DNA from: Pythium myriotylum
Taxonomy: Eukaryota; Oomycota; Peronosporomycetes; Pythiales; Pythiaceae
Assembly (NCBI GenBank): GCA_023091665.1
Contig: JALJCQ010000009.1
Location: 868,001-932,000 of the forward strand
DNA length: 64,000 nt
Direction: 5' to 3'
A program made the translations under genes and the position numbers. Below, piece after piece: positions 31,457-41,740 of the stretch. Under the pieces are notes generated by a model. That model was not told where the DNA came from, did no database searches, and saw only the letters and a list, made by a program, of their open reading frames with translations. Positions within the stretch are counted from its first letter, which is position 1; each line of letters starts with the position of its first letter.

Positions 31457-32719
31457 ATGCTTCGCGCCCTCCAAGAGTCCGGCCAGTTCACGGTTCTCTC
31501 GGCCAACGTTGCCGGCCTGCCGGCCATCATCTCGAGTGGTAACCCAGCTGCCAACACGGCCGAGGTCGGCAAGCGTCTCAGTAACTTCGACATCGTCAAC
31601 GTCCAGGAAGACTTCAACTACCACGCCACGCTCTACGACAACGATAAGCACGCGTACCGCACGGCGACAAGTGGTGGTGTGCCCTTCGGAAGCGGTCTCA
31701 ACACGCTCTCCAACTTTCCCTTCACGCCTATCACCGACACGGAACGTGTCAAGTGGGACAAGTGCAACAACGACGAAGGCGCCGACTGCCTGACCCCCAA
31801 GGGCTTCACCCGTGTGCAGGTCCAGCTCGCTGAAGGCGTGTTTGTGGATGTGTACAACCTCCATACGGACGCTGGCACTAAGGATGCCGATGAAGTTGCT
31901 CGTGCCGCCAACATCAACCAAGTCGCCGACTACATCAACGCCAACTCCAAGGACCAGGCCGTGATCCTCTTTGGTGACACCAACTCTCGCTACACTCGCG
32001 CGCTCGACAACATCCGCGACCTTGGCACTCGCACGGGGATGACCGACGCCTGGGTCTCGTACGTGCGCAAGGGCAACCCACCCGCCGCTGGCGCTGCTGC
32101 GTTGGTGTGCGAGCTCGACAAGACCACGAACGACTGCGAAGTCGTGGACAAGATCTTCTTCCGCGGCAACAACCTGCTCAAGCTCAACTTGGTCAAGTTC
32201 AATACCGAGTCGGCGGCCTTCGCTAACTCGACTGGCCAGCAGCTCTCGGACCACGTGCCGATCTCGTCAACCTTCAGCTGGACGCTCAACTCTGCGATTC
32301 GTCAAAGTCCAGCTCTCGGCGGCCCGCACGGCACGCCCTTCACAGACGTCAACGTCGTTCCAACGGGTGTCAAGCCCACGTCTCTCACGATTCGCGGTAG
32401 CGCGCGCGTTGACGCCGTCTCAGTGGCTATCGGTGGCAAGACCTTCACGCACGGAGGCACTGGTGGCACGGCCCAGACGCTCACGCTCGCGTCGGGCGAG
32501 TACCTCAAGTCGGTCGAAGTCCACACAGACAAGTACAGCGGCACGACGCGAGTGTTCTACGTCAAGTTCACGACCAGCACCCGCCGCACGCTCGCGACAG
32601 GCGCAACGACGGCCAACAAGGCCACGTACTCGGCGCCGACAGGCTTCCAAATCGCCGCGTTCCACGGTCGCGCGGGAGACGAGGTCGACGCGCTCGGCGT
32701 CGTCTACACGCGCGTGTAA
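31457..32719 (+). CDS. EEP domain + jacalin-like lectin protein, array gene 3
   Basis: 420 residues from ATG 31457; an in-frame GTG further up (31361) is rejected because the family starts at MLRALQESGQ. All catalytic positions are present, with HTDAG and FGDTNSRYT. The lectin part has IRGSARVDAVSVAIGG and FHGRAGDEVDALGVVYTRV. Bases about 32137-32266 are identical to a stretch of gene 13, 17.7 kb away, pointing to exchange between distant copies. Confidence 0.9.
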   Translation: MLRALQESGQFTVLSANVAGLPAIISSGNPAANTAEVGKRLSNFDIVNVQEDFNYHATLYDNDKHAYRTATSGGVPFGSGLNTLSNFPFTPITDTERVKWDKCNNDEGADCLTPKGFTRVQVQLAEGVFVDVYNLHTDAGTKDADEVARAANINQVADYINANSKDQAVILFGDTNSRYTRALDNIRDLGTRTGMTDAWVSYVRKGNPPAAGAAALVCELDKTTNDCEVVDKIFFRGNNLLKLNLVKFNTESAAFANSTGQQLSDHVPISSTFSWTLNSAIRQSPALGGPHGTPFTDVNVVPTGVKPTSLTIRGSARVDAVSVAIGGKTFTHGGTGGTAQTLTLASGEYLKSVEVHTDKYSGTTRVFYVKFTTSTRRTLATGATTANKATYSAPTGFQIAAFHGRAGDEVDALGVVYTRV

Positions 32720-33575
32720 CTAAAGTAGACTGAAGGCAGACTCTGTGGACTAAGCTCAATGAATTGCGTGCGAACCGTTGGGCTCTTGTGCAGTGTACAC
32801 ACACTATCCATTATACCACGATCACGGTCTCGGAGGAAAGACGCCTCCAAAATCACGGAGGGGAGAAGCGCGGCGAGTCCGCGCGTCTGAGTTGGCCCGA
32901 ATGAGTTGGACCTGCGCAAGGGCCCCTTTCCTGCATGGATGCAGGCACACGAGTGCACGACGCTGTCCGCCAACTCAACCACGACCCATTGCGTGACATT
33001 TTGAATCCCGAGAGCCCGTTTGCGTGGCGGTGCGTTACTCGCGGGATTTGAAGCGTTCCCACCTGCCTTCGCGCAAAGTGAACTCTTGTCACAAGTTGAA
33101 GCGCTCTTCGTTCATCCACTTGGTGTCCCGTTACTCGCACGAAGCCAAGTGGATGAACAAAGCGTGCTTCACGCGACGCCCAAGTGGATGAACAAAGGGC
33201 GCTGGATGAACGCGTGCGCTCGCACGAAGCGATGAAGCAACTTCACCTCCTCCGATTCCGATATTTCACGAAAAGCTCATTTACGGTGGCCTGTTTATGT
33301 CGATACACCCCGAAAGCTCCTCGACAAGCAGCCTGTCTATGTGCAACAAGGCTCAGTTATCCACCACTTCGATCTGGTCCCCATCCGGGATGGGCACTGC
33401 CCATCAAAGCACGCAATCCGAACAGAGTAGGACGCCCTCGCGCTCTCTACTCGGCGCCACGAGGCCTCGCGATCTTTTACTCGCTTTACTCGATGCCATT
33501 CAACATTTCTCCGACTAAGCCTCAAGTCGACTAAGTGTACCCTCACCTCTCCTTCCATCTCCATCTCCAGCACCG
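32720..33575. other. Intergenic with short direct and inverted repeats
   Basis: CAAGTGGATGAACAAAG occurs at 33146-33162 and 33181-33197, and its reverse complement core GTTCATCCACTTGG lies at 33110-33123, giving a 14-base stem around about 21 bases. No gene. Confidence 0.55.
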
Positions 33576-34838
33576 ATGCTTCGCGCTCTTCAGGAATCTG
33601 GCCAGTTCACGGTCCTCACGGCCAACGTCGCCGGCCTCCCAGGTATCATCTCGAGCAGTGACCCGGCCAAGAACACCCCGGAGCTCGGCAAGCGCATCAG
33701 CGACTTCGACATTGTCAACGTCCAGGAAGACTTCAACTACCACGCCACGCTCTACGAAAACGACAAGCACGCGTACCGCACGGCCACGAGTGGTGGCGTG
33801 CCCTTCGGAAGCGGTCTCAACACGCTTTCCAAGTTCCCGTTCACCCCCTACACTGACACCGAGCGTGTCAAGTGGGGCAAGTGCAACAACGACGAAGGCG
33901 CCGACTGCCTGACCCCCAAGGGTTTTACCCGTGTGCAGGTCCAGCTGGCGGACGGTGTCTTCCTGGACGTGTACAACCTCCATACCGATGCCGGTACGAA
34001 GGACGGCGACCTCGTGGCACGCAAGGCAAATTTGAACCAGATCGCCGACTACATCAACGCCAACTCCAAGGACCAGGCTGTTGTGATCTTTGGTGATACC
34101 AACACCCGTTACACTCGTGCCGGTGACAACATCCGTGAATTTGTGCAGAAGACGGGCACTACCGACGCGTGGATCTCTTACGTCCGCAAGGGTAACGCTC
34201 CTGCTGCTGGTGCCGACGCCATCGTCTGTGAGCTCGAGAAAACCAACAACGACTGCGAGGTCGTGGACAAGATCTTCTTCCGTGGCAACAACCTGCTCAA
34301 GCTTAACCTGGCCAAGTTCAACACCGAGTCGGCCAAGTTCGCTGGCCCCGATGGCAAGCAGTTGTCGGACCACGTACCGTTGTCGGCGACGCTGAGCTGG
34401 ACGGTGAACTCGGCTCTTCGCCAGAGCGGAGCCGTCGGCGGCCCGCACGGCACGCCGTTCACGGATGTCAACGCTGTTCCCACAGGCGTCAAACCGACCG
34501 TGATCTCCGTGCGCGGCGCCAAGCGTATCGACGCTGTGTCCATCACGATCGGGGGCAAGACGCTCGCCCACGGTGGCTCGGGCGGCGACCTCAAGTCACT
34601 CACTCTCAACTCGGGCGAGTACATCAAGTCGGCCGAGATCCACACGGACAAGAAGGATGGCCGTACCCGCGTGTTCTACGTTAAGTTCACGACCAGCACG
34701 GGCCGCACCCTCGAGAACGGCGGCACGACTTCGAACAAGGTGACGTACACGGCTCCTGCGGGTTTCCAGATCTCCGCTTTCCACGGCCGTGCCGGCGACG
34801 AGGTCGACGCTCTTGGCGTGGTCTACACGCGTGCATAA
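33576..34838 (+). CDS. EEP domain + jacalin-like lectin protein, array gene 4
   Basis: 420 residues, full active site (N17, E51, H136, D138, D174, N176, D265, H266). It is typical of subgroup I, marked by YRTATSGGVPFGSGLNTLS and CNNDEGADCLTPKGF. The lectin domain has SVRGAKRIDAVSITIGGKT and DLKSLTLNSGEY. A pyrimidine-rich leader directly precedes the ATG. Confidence 0.9.
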   Translation: MLRALQESGQFTVLTANVAGLPGIISSSDPAKNTPELGKRISDFDIVNVQEDFNYHATLYENDKHAYRTATSGGVPFGSGLNTLSKFPFTPYTDTERVKWGKCNNDEGADCLTPKGFTRVQVQLADGVFLDVYNLHTDAGTKDGDLVARKANLNQIADYINANSKDQAVVIFGDTNTRYTRAGDNIREFVQKTGTTDAWISYVRKGNAPAAGADAIVCELEKTNNDCEVVDKIFFRGNNLLKLNLAKFNTESAKFAGPDGKQLSDHVPLSATLSWTVNSALRQSGAVGGPHGTPFTDVNAVPTGVKPTVISVRGAKRIDAVSITIGGKTLAHGGSGGDLKSLTLNSGEYIKSAEIHTDKKDGRTRVFYVKFTTSTGRTLENGGTTSNKVTYTAPAGFQISAFHGRAGDEVDALGVVYTRA

Positions 34839-35197
34839 GCCTAGTGATTAGTACAATGTGTCTCAATGATTGAAGTTGGAATCCTCAAACGCAGTCAAAT
34901 AATAGACAAAAATTTGCTTCGCCTTACCTTTCTCTGTCCACGCTCCATCCATACTCGCCCGATCATTCACCCGTAATACTGCTTCACTACGATCGGTGCG
35001 TGATGCCAACAATGGGCGCAAGCCGCATCTGTGGCTGTCTGACTTCGATTTGATGGGTATTGTGGCTGCGAACAAGCCAGCCAAGTGGGCGATGTTGGCT
35101 TCCAGAGAAGTCCACTGTCTTCCCGTAGCCTAGTAGTAGTAGCGAGCGGCGAGCTCACACCACTTTCGTTTTCGCTCCTCCAGAGCGCAAGCGAACC
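34839..35197. other. Intergenic, promoter of array gene 5
   Basis: About 360 bp; CACTTTCGTTTTCGCTCC at 35161-35178 resembles the promoter element noted at 31398. Nothing else seen. Confidence 0.45.
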
Positions 35198-36457
35198 ATG
35201 CGATCACTCCAGGAATCTGGCCAGTTCTCCGTGCTTACAGCCAACGTTGCGGGGCTTCCAGCGATCTTTTCAAGCGCCCACCCCAAGGAAGACACGCCCG
35301 AGATCGGCAAGCGTCTGCGCAACTACGACATTGTTAACGTTCAAGAAGACTTCGCATACCACAGCAAGCTGTACGCGAATGACAACCACACATACCGCAC
35401 AGTCACGAGTGGCAATGTACCGCTCGGAAGCGGCCTCAACACACTGAGCAACTTCCCCTTTGCAGCCACGAGCACGATCCAGCGTGTCAAGTGGGATAAG
35501 TGCAGTAACTTGGACTACTTCGACTGCCTCACGCCCAAAGGCTTCTCACTGATCCAGATCCAGTTGGCCGACGGCGTTGCAGTGGACGTCTACAACATCC
35601 ACGCAGACGCCGGCGACACAAAAGCAGATCTGGCTGCACGAACGAACAACGAAAACCAAATCATCAATTACATCCTCGCCAACTCAAAAGACCAGGCCGT
35701 ACTGGTCTTTGGTGACACGAACGCCCTCTACACTGACTCGAGGGATAACGTGCGCGATTTTATCACGCGTGCTAACCTCAATGATTCATGGGCCACGAAC
35801 ATTCGAGCGGGTAGCCTGCCTGCCGCAGGTTCGAGCGCCCTGAGCTGTCAACTGGAGAAGACCACCAACGACTGTGAGGTCATCGACAAGATCTTCTTCC
35901 GTGGGAACAGTCTACTCAACCTCGAGCTGGTGAAGTATAACGTGGAGACTGCGGCATTCGCGAAAGCCAACGGCAAGCAGCTCTCCGATCACGTACCTGT
36001 CTCGTCGACATTCAGGTGGTCATTGAACCCGAATCTCCGTCAGAGCTCGGCTGTTGGAGGACCTGGAGGCAGTGCTTTCACCGACGTGAACGCTGTTCCG
36101 GTTGGCGGGACAGTGACATCGGTGACGGTGCGTGGGGGCTCGCGGTTGGACGCCGTCTCGATCACAGTGGGGGGCACGACGTTCCGTCACGGCGGCACTG
36201 GAGGAGCTGACCAGACGCTCACCCTCGACGCTGGCGAGTTCCTTCAGTCGGTTGAGATCCACACAGGCGTGTACGAGAACCGTTCGCAAGTCTTCTACGC
36301 CAAGTTCACGACAAGCACTGGCCGCACAGTCGCGAGTGGTGGCACGACGAGCAACCAGTTCACGTTCACGGCGCCCACGGGGTTCCAGATCGCGGCGTTC
36401 TACGGCCGCTCGGACGTGGAAGTCAACGCACTCGGCGTGGTATACACGCGAATGTAG
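35198..36457 (+). CDS. EEP domain + jacalin-like lectin protein, array gene 5
   Basis: 419 residues starting MRSLQESGQF. First member of subgroup II, which has VQEDFAYH, YRTVTSGNVP, STIQRVKW and HADAG in place of the subgroup I forms (VQEDFNYH, YRTATSGGVP, TERVKW, HTDAG). The active site is complete (FGDTNALYT, SDHVPVS). The lectin half is normal: GGPGGSAFTDV, LDAVSITVGG, FRHGGTGG, VNALGVVYTRM. Confidence 0.9.
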   Translation: MRSLQESGQFSVLTANVAGLPAIFSSAHPKEDTPEIGKRLRNYDIVNVQEDFAYHSKLYANDNHTYRTVTSGNVPLGSGLNTLSNFPFAATSTIQRVKWDKCSNLDYFDCLTPKGFSLIQIQLADGVAVDVYNIHADAGDTKADLAARTNNENQIINYILANSKDQAVLVFGDTNALYTDSRDNVRDFITRANLNDSWATNIRAGSLPAAGSSALSCQLEKTTNDCEVIDKIFFRGNSLLNLELVKYNVETAAFAKANGKQLSDHVPVSSTFRWSLNPNLRQSSAVGGPGGSAFTDVNAVPVGGTVTSVTVRGGSRLDAVSITVGGTTFRHGGTGGADQTLTLDAGEFLQSVEIHTGVYENRSQVFYAKFTTSTGRTVASGGTTSNQFTFTAPTGFQIAAFYGRSDVEVNALGVVYTRM

Positions 36458-36739
36458 CAATAGCCTTTGCTGGTTTAACGATCACATCTCTTGCGTTGGA
36501 TTCTACCAAGTTCTCTTCAATCGCTTTCCATCTCCATGTCCTCGCATTGTCGCAGAGAATGGCGTGCGGGAACGAAGACGAAGAGTGTTCTTCGTGGATC
36601 TCGCCAATCACGTAGCCTCAACTTAACTGTCTACTCGATGGCAGGTGCGTTCGCTTGTTGGCATCGTCCGTTAAAAAATCGACACGTGCAGTTCGGTCGT
36701 CACTCCGAATTTGTCGAGGTGAGAAGCAAGCAATTGAAT

Positions 36740-38140
36740 ATGCTGCAGGAGGCAGGACAGTTCACCGTCCTCTCGTACAACATCGCGGGGCTGCCTGCGA
36801 TCATCTCGAGCGGCAATCCGGCGGTCAACACGCCCGAAATCGGGCGCCGCATTAGCAACTTCGACATCGTTAACGTCCAGGAAGACTTCGCCTACCACAA
36901 GAAACTCTACGCGAATGACAACCACACGTACCGCACTGTCACGAGCGGCAACGTGCCGTTCGGCAGCGGACTCAACACGCTCTCTGCGCTCCCGTTCGCG
37001 AAGACCAGCACGATCCAGCGCGTCAAGTGGCACAAGTGCAGCAACTTTGATGCCTTCGACTGCCTTGCACGCAAGGGCTTCTCGATGATCCAGGTCCAGC
37101 TAGCCGAAGGGGTGACTGTCGACGTGTACAACGTCCACGCAGACGCGGGGTACACCAAGGCTGACCATGCTGCACGGGCTGATAACATCAATCAGCTGGT
37201 TGACTACATCCTCACGCATTCAAATGACCAGGCCGTGCTGGTCTTCGGTGATACGAACGCACTCTACACAGACGCGGAGGACAACATCCGCGAGCTTATT
37301 ACTCGGCCCAATCTCACCGACGCCTGGGTCTCTTACATTCGACAGGGAAGTCTGCCGGCCGCAGGCTCGAGCCGACTGACCTGCGAGTTAGACAAGACCA
37401 CCAATGACTGTGAGGTCATTGACAAGATCTTCTTTCGAGGCAGCAACTTGCTCAAGCTTGAGCTGGTCGAGTACAATGTCCAGACGACCGCGTTCGCAGA
37501 CACACGTGGGAAGCAACTCTCGGACCACGTGCCGATCTCGTCGACATTCAAGTGGTCACTGAATCCAAATCTTCGCCAGAGCCCGGCAGTCGGCGGATCT
37601 GGAGGCAGCGCGTTCACCGACATCAATACTGTGCCGATTGGAGAGAAGGCGACGTCGGTGACAGTACGCGGAGGACTGCGGGTAGGCGCTGTCTCAATCA
37701 CGGTAGGGCGCGTCGCCTTCCGACACGGGAGGGTGAGTCAAGTCCCAGACAGGCATCAAGCAGGCAGTGCTTCTCGCATCCGCCGATCCTCGACGAACAA
37801 ACCACTGACTCGGTGGGGTCAGCTTGACGCTGTGTCGAGAACGCTGAGTAAGGCAGACTTTCGACCTCCAATGCTGGACATCGCTCACGTGGACAGATCA
37901 CTCGCGCTCCACGCCAGTGAGTTCCTGCAGTCGATAGAGATGCACACTGGCGAGTACAACGGCCGCACGCAGATCTTTTACGTCAAGTTCACGACCAACA
38001 CGGGTCGCTCGGTCTCCACTGGCACCACGACGGACACGCGAGTAATCCACACGGCACCTGCGGGCTTCCAAATTGCTGGCTTCCACGGGCGCTCGGGTGT
38101 CGAGATCGACGCGCTTGGTGTGGTGTACACGCGCTTGTAG
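36740..38140 (+). CDS. EEP domain + jacalin-like lectin protein with ~47-residue insertion, array gene 6
   Basis: 466 residues from ATG 36740 (MLQEAGQFTVLSYNIAGLP); the frame runs open far upstream, but that part has no family match. The subgroup II active site is complete. The lectin domain is interrupted after FRHGR by an in-frame insertion at about 37733-37897, and the domain resumes at SLALHASEFL. The insertion begins with GTGAGT, like a splice donor, but the nearest fitting acceptor would give a 164-base intron and shift the frame, so I read it as coding. Inside it GQLDAVSRTLSKADFR loosely repeats the preceding VGAVSITVGRVAFR, hinting at an old internal duplication. The fold of the lectin part may be disturbed. 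Confidence 0.8.
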   Translation: MLQEAGQFTVLSYNIAGLPAIISSGNPAVNTPEIGRRISNFDIVNVQEDFAYHKKLYANDNHTYRTVTSGNVPFGSGLNTLSALPFAKTSTIQRVKWHKCSNFDAFDCLARKGFSMIQVQLAEGVTVDVYNVHADAGYTKADHAARADNINQLVDYILTHSNDQAVLVFGDTNALYTDAEDNIRELITRPNLTDAWVSYIRQGSLPAAGSSRLTCELDKTTNDCEVIDKIFFRGSNLLKLELVEYNVQTTAFADTRGKQLSDHVPISSTFKWSLNPNLRQSPAVGGSGGSAFTDINTVPIGEKATSVTVRGGLRVGAVSITVGRVAFRHGRVSQVPDRHQAGSASRIRRSSTNKPLTRWGQLDAVSRTLSKADFRPPMLDIAHVDRSLALHASEFLQSIEMHTGEYNGRTQIFYVKFTTNTGRSVSTGTTTDTRVIHTAPAGFQIAGFHGRSGVEIDALGVVYTRL

Positions 38141-38429
38141 AAGTGTCGAGGTGGATTAATAACGCAATGTCATGCCGTCTCCAGTGTCTAACGCTCCCAG
38201 ACGAATCTCCTTGTCCTTGTCCTTCTCCTCGCTCCATGTCGCAGAGAGTCGCACAAAGAGAACGCGGACGAATCCACATGTGAACGCTCCTTCCAATCAA
38301 AAGTGCCCCCTCGTTCGATGGGACAAGCCGATTGTGGGTGTGGAGGGCACCCACCATGTCAAACCGACTAAATCTCTTGATGCGATTGAACTGCCACTTT
38401 GAGTTTCTCGCAGCGACTGTCAAGTAAAT

Positions 38430-39404
38430 ATGTTGCGAACCCTGCAGGAGTCGAACCAGTTCACGGTTCTCTCGTACAACATCGCTGGGCTCCCAGCCAT
38501 CTTGTCAAGCGGCAACCCCGCGGTCAACACGCCCGAGATCGGCCGCCGCATCAGTACGTTTGATATTGTCAACGTGCAGGAAGATTTCAACTTCCACGAC
38601 GCGCTCTACGGCAACAACACGCACCCGTACCGCACCGTCACGAGCGGCGATGTGCCGTACGGCAGCGGGCTCAACACGCTGAGCAAGTTCCCGTTCTCCA
38701 ACACCACAACCATCCAGCGCATCAAATGGAACCAGTGCAGCAACACCAACAGCTACGACTGCCTCACGCCCAAGGGTTTCTCGATGGTGCAAGTGCAGCT
38801 GGCCGACCGCGTCTCGGTGGATATCTACAATCTCCACGCTGACGCCGGCACGACCGACGCCGACTTGACGGCGCGCCGAGACAACATCAACCAGGTCATC
38901 GACTACATCCTCGCCAACTCGACCGATCGAGCGGTGATCGTCTTCGGCGACACGAATTCGAGATACACGCGGACGGGCGACAACATCCGCGACCTCGCCA
39001 CACGCACAGGCATGACTGACGCGTGGGTCTCATTCGTACGAGGAGGGAACCCGCCGGCGTCTGGTGCCAGTCCGCTCGCGTGCGAGCTGGATGAGACGAC
39101 GAACGACTGCGAGGTCATCGACAAGATCTTTTTCCGTGGCAGCAACCTCGTGAACTTGCAGCTCGTTCGCTTCAACACTGAGACGGCGGCGTTCGCGAAC
39201 GCATCGGGCCAGCAGCTCTCGGACCACGTGGCCGTCTCGTCGACGTTTCGATGGACGCTTGGTTCGTCGGGTGCGAGCGCTCCAGCAGGAACGCCGTCGG
39301 GGGCTTCCAGCTCAGCGACAAGAGCGAAGAATGGCGCCGTTGTTGATCATATTGTGCGTGCGAGCTTCGTCTTCCTCGTGCTCGCCGTACACATCCTGAG
39401 CTGA
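38430..39404 (+). CDS. EEP-domain protein with hydrophobic C-terminal tail (no lectin domain), array gene 7
   Basis: 324 residues. The EEP part is complete (SYNIAGLP, VQEDFNFH, LHADAG, FGDTNSRYT, SDHVAVS). Just after it the lectin domain is replaced by a Gly/Ser/Ala/Pro-rich linker (about 278-300) and a hydrophobic end, FVFLVLAVHILS, preceded by ATRAKNGAV. This resembles a GPI-attachment signal or a tail anchor. As no N-terminal signal peptide is visible, a tail anchor, or a missed upstream exon, must be considered. Confidence 0.85.
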   Translation: MLRTLQESNQFTVLSYNIAGLPAILSSGNPAVNTPEIGRRISTFDIVNVQEDFNFHDALYGNNTHPYRTVTSGDVPYGSGLNTLSKFPFSNTTTIQRIKWNQCSNTNSYDCLTPKGFSMVQVQLADRVSVDIYNLHADAGTTDADLTARRDNINQVIDYILANSTDRAVIVFGDTNSRYTRTGDNIRDLATRTGMTDAWVSFVRGGNPPASGASPLACELDETTNDCEVIDKIFFRGSNLVNLQLVRFNTETAAFANASGQQLSDHVAVSSTFRWTLGSSGASAPAGTPSGASSSATRAKNGAVVDHIVRASFVFLVLAVHILS

Positions 39405-39561
39405 GACTTCCCGAGCCAAATAGTAGATTCGCTATAGTATCAAACATCCTGACCCACACTTCGGATCTTGAACACAAAATCCCAAGGAGTAAAACACGTC
39501 AGTTCATATTTAAATCGTTTTTGCTGGACGCGCTGCTTATCGAGCGAACTCAGAAGTCTTC

Positions 39562-40824
39562 CTACACGCGTGTGTAGACGACACCAAGCGCGTCAACCTC
39601 ATCACCAGCGCGACCGTGGAACGCAGCGATCTGCCATCCGGCCGGCGCCGTGTACACGACCTGGTTGCCCGTGGTACCACCGTTGGCGACCGTGCGGCCC
39701 GTGCTCGTCGTGAACTTGGTGTAGAACACGCGAGTATGGCCGTCCTTCTTGTCCGTGTGGATCTCGACCGACTTGAGGTATTCGCCAGCGTTCAGCGTGA
39801 GCGTCTGGTCCGAGCCGCCGTTGCCGCCGTGCTTGAACGTCGTTCCGCCGACCGTGATGGAAACGGCATCCACGCGCTTTGCGCCACGTACCGTCACCGA
39901 GGTCACCTTGCCCGTCGTCGACACGCCATTGACGTCCGTGAATGGCGTCCCGTGAGGACCTCCGAACGACGCGCTCTGGCGAAGAGCCGGGTTCAACGTC
40001 CAGCTCAGTGTCGCCGACAGCGGCACGTGGTCGGACAATTGTTTACCATTGGCGTCAGCAAAGGCGGCCGACTCGGTGTTGAACTTGACCAAGTTGAGGT
40101 TGACCAAGTTGTTGCCGCGGAAGAAGATCTTGTCCACGACCTCGCAGTCGTTGTTGGTCTTGTCGAGCTCACAGGCCAGCGCGTCAGCGCCTGCCGCAGG
40201 AGGGTTCCCCTTACGAACGAACGAGACCCAGGCGTCGGTCATGCCCGTGCGAGAACTGAGGTCGCGGATGTTGTCGTCAGCACGAGTGTAACGCGTGTTG
40301 GTGTCACCGAAGAGGATCACGGCCTGGTCCTTGGAGTTGGCGTTGATGTAGTCAATCACTTGGTTGATGTTGGCCTTGCGCGCCGTGAGATCCGCAGGCT
40401 TGGTGCCGGCATCCGCGTGGAGGTTGTAGATGTCCACGACGACGCCGTCGGCCAGCTGCACCTGCTTCCACGTGAAGCCCTTGGGCGTGAGACAGTCGGC
40501 ACCCTCGTCGTTGTTGCACGTCTTCCACTTGACGCGTTCGATCTCGCCGAAGTTGGCGAACGGGAAGTTGGAGAGCGTGTTGAGACCGCTGCCGAAGGGC
40601 ACGCCGCCGCTCGTGGCCGTGCGGTACGGATGCGAGTTGGCTGCGTACAGAGCCGCGTGGTAGTTGAAGTCTTCCTGCACGTTGACGATGTCGAACTTGC
40701 TGATGCGGCGACCGAGCTCGGGCGTGTTGACCTCCGGGTTGCCACTCGAGAGGAACGCCGGCAAACCGGCGACGTTGGCCGTGAGCACCGTGAATTGGCC
40801 GGATTCCTGAAGGGAGCGGAGCAT
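39562..40824 (-). CDS. EEP domain + jacalin-like lectin protein, array gene 8
   Basis: 420 residues on the reverse strand, converging with gene 7 (157 bp between stops). Subgroup I, but with VDIYNLHADAG as in subgroup II. Active site complete (TANVAGLP, VQEDFNYH, FGDTNTRYT, SDHVPLS). Lectin part: GGPHGTPFTDV, VDAVSITVGGTTFKHGG, FHGRAGDEVDALGVVYTRV. A 429-codon frame on the other strand over this gene is its shadow. Confidence 0.9.
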   Translation of the reverse strand: MLRSLQESGQFTVLTANVAGLPAFLSSGNPEVNTPELGRRISKFDIVNVQEDFNYHAALYAANSHPYRTATSGGVPFGSGLNTLSNFPFANFGEIERVKWKTCNNDEGADCLTPKGFTWKQVQLADGVVVDIYNLHADAGTKPADLTARKANINQVIDYINANSKDQAVILFGDTNTRYTRADDNIRDLSSRTGMTDAWVSFVRKGNPPAAGADALACELDKTNNDCEVVDKIFFRGNNLVNLNLVKFNTESAAFADANGKQLSDHVPLSATLSWTLNPALRQSASFGGPHGTPFTDVNGVSTTGKVTSVTVRGAKRVDAVSITVGGTTFKHGGNGGSDQTLTLNAGEYLKSVEIHTDKKDGHTRVFYTKFTTSTGRTVANGGTTGNQVVYTAPAGWQIAAFHGRAGDEVDALGVVYTRV

Positions 40825-41740
40825 CGTGGGTGGGCTGCCGATGGAGAAAAAATGGAAGTGGGCGAGCGAGAAGTGGTGCGTCTTTCGGGTTTCACGCGAG
40901 TCTGATTACATGGATGGTGGGCGGCGTGGACTGCATCTTCAACGGAGATTCAGGGAGTGGTCACTGCAAAGAAATCGACTGTCTTATAGTTTTCATCAAG
41001 TACAAGAGGGACGTAGTTGCATGCTGCGTTTGAGTACTGATCACTGGCGTGCTTGCATATCGATTATCGAAGGTATCCACCCTCGATTGGTCACGATTGC
41101 CCGCACGGACTCGCCTCCTTCTTCAACCTCATGCTGCTCGTGGAAATCCCGTTCCCGCAGTGTGTTGTACAGATCTCGTGAAGAATTGAAGGTGGAAGCG
41201 TTCTTGCCAGGACAAGGCAATATCCACGTGGAGCTTCTCAACCGAAGAGGGAGAAGCTCTGCATAGTACTCGTCGGAGAGTGCTCAGCGACCTTCAGGAG
41301 GCTGACAAGTCAGTCGCTCGCGTTAATCGAGAGAGAGAGAGCTTGGGAGATTCAGAATCGATCACCTGACCACTTGAGGATTCCTTGACGCCTTCGTCGG
41401 CTCATCTCTCGTCTCCTCCCAGCAACGCGTCACGCGAGTCATGGCCAGGTCACTCCGGCTGACTGATTGCTGACTCCATCTTTTTCATGAAAGTTGCCTT
41501 TTTTGAAACGTGAAATATAGCGTTTTTCACTAAATACAAGTTTTGAGGACCAGTGGCCAAGTTTTTTTTTTCATCAATCTTGTCGAAGACAATCATCCAT
41601 TTGAATGTGTAACTGGGACTGTCTGCACCACCAAGCAACCGTCTCGGCTGCATCAGCCGATACAGTATCAACTGTCTCAGCTCGCACTCCGATTCATCTG
41701 GATGATGAGCAACAAGAGTATATGAAATCATCCAACAAAC
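40825..41740. other. Intergenic, about 900 bp
   Basis: No gene. Bases about 41610-41740 are homologous to about 43713-43852, the sequence after the stops of genes 9 and 10, and mark one edge of a segmental duplication. A short (GA)n run lies at about 41331-41341. Confidence 0.5.

Noticed and set aside
37733..37896. Intron in array gene 6 (GTGAGT ... ACAG)
   Set aside because: 164 bases; removal would shift the frame of the conserved lectin end, whereas reading through keeps it.
25506..40905. Long open frames on the strand opposite array genes (e.g. 25506-26546 -, 28890-29810 -, 33543-34571 -, 39616-40905 +)
   Set aside because: They repeat at the same relative place in each paralogue, start or end in non-homologous sequence, and are Val/Arg/Asp-rich without a domain; a shadow of strong codon bias in the real genes.
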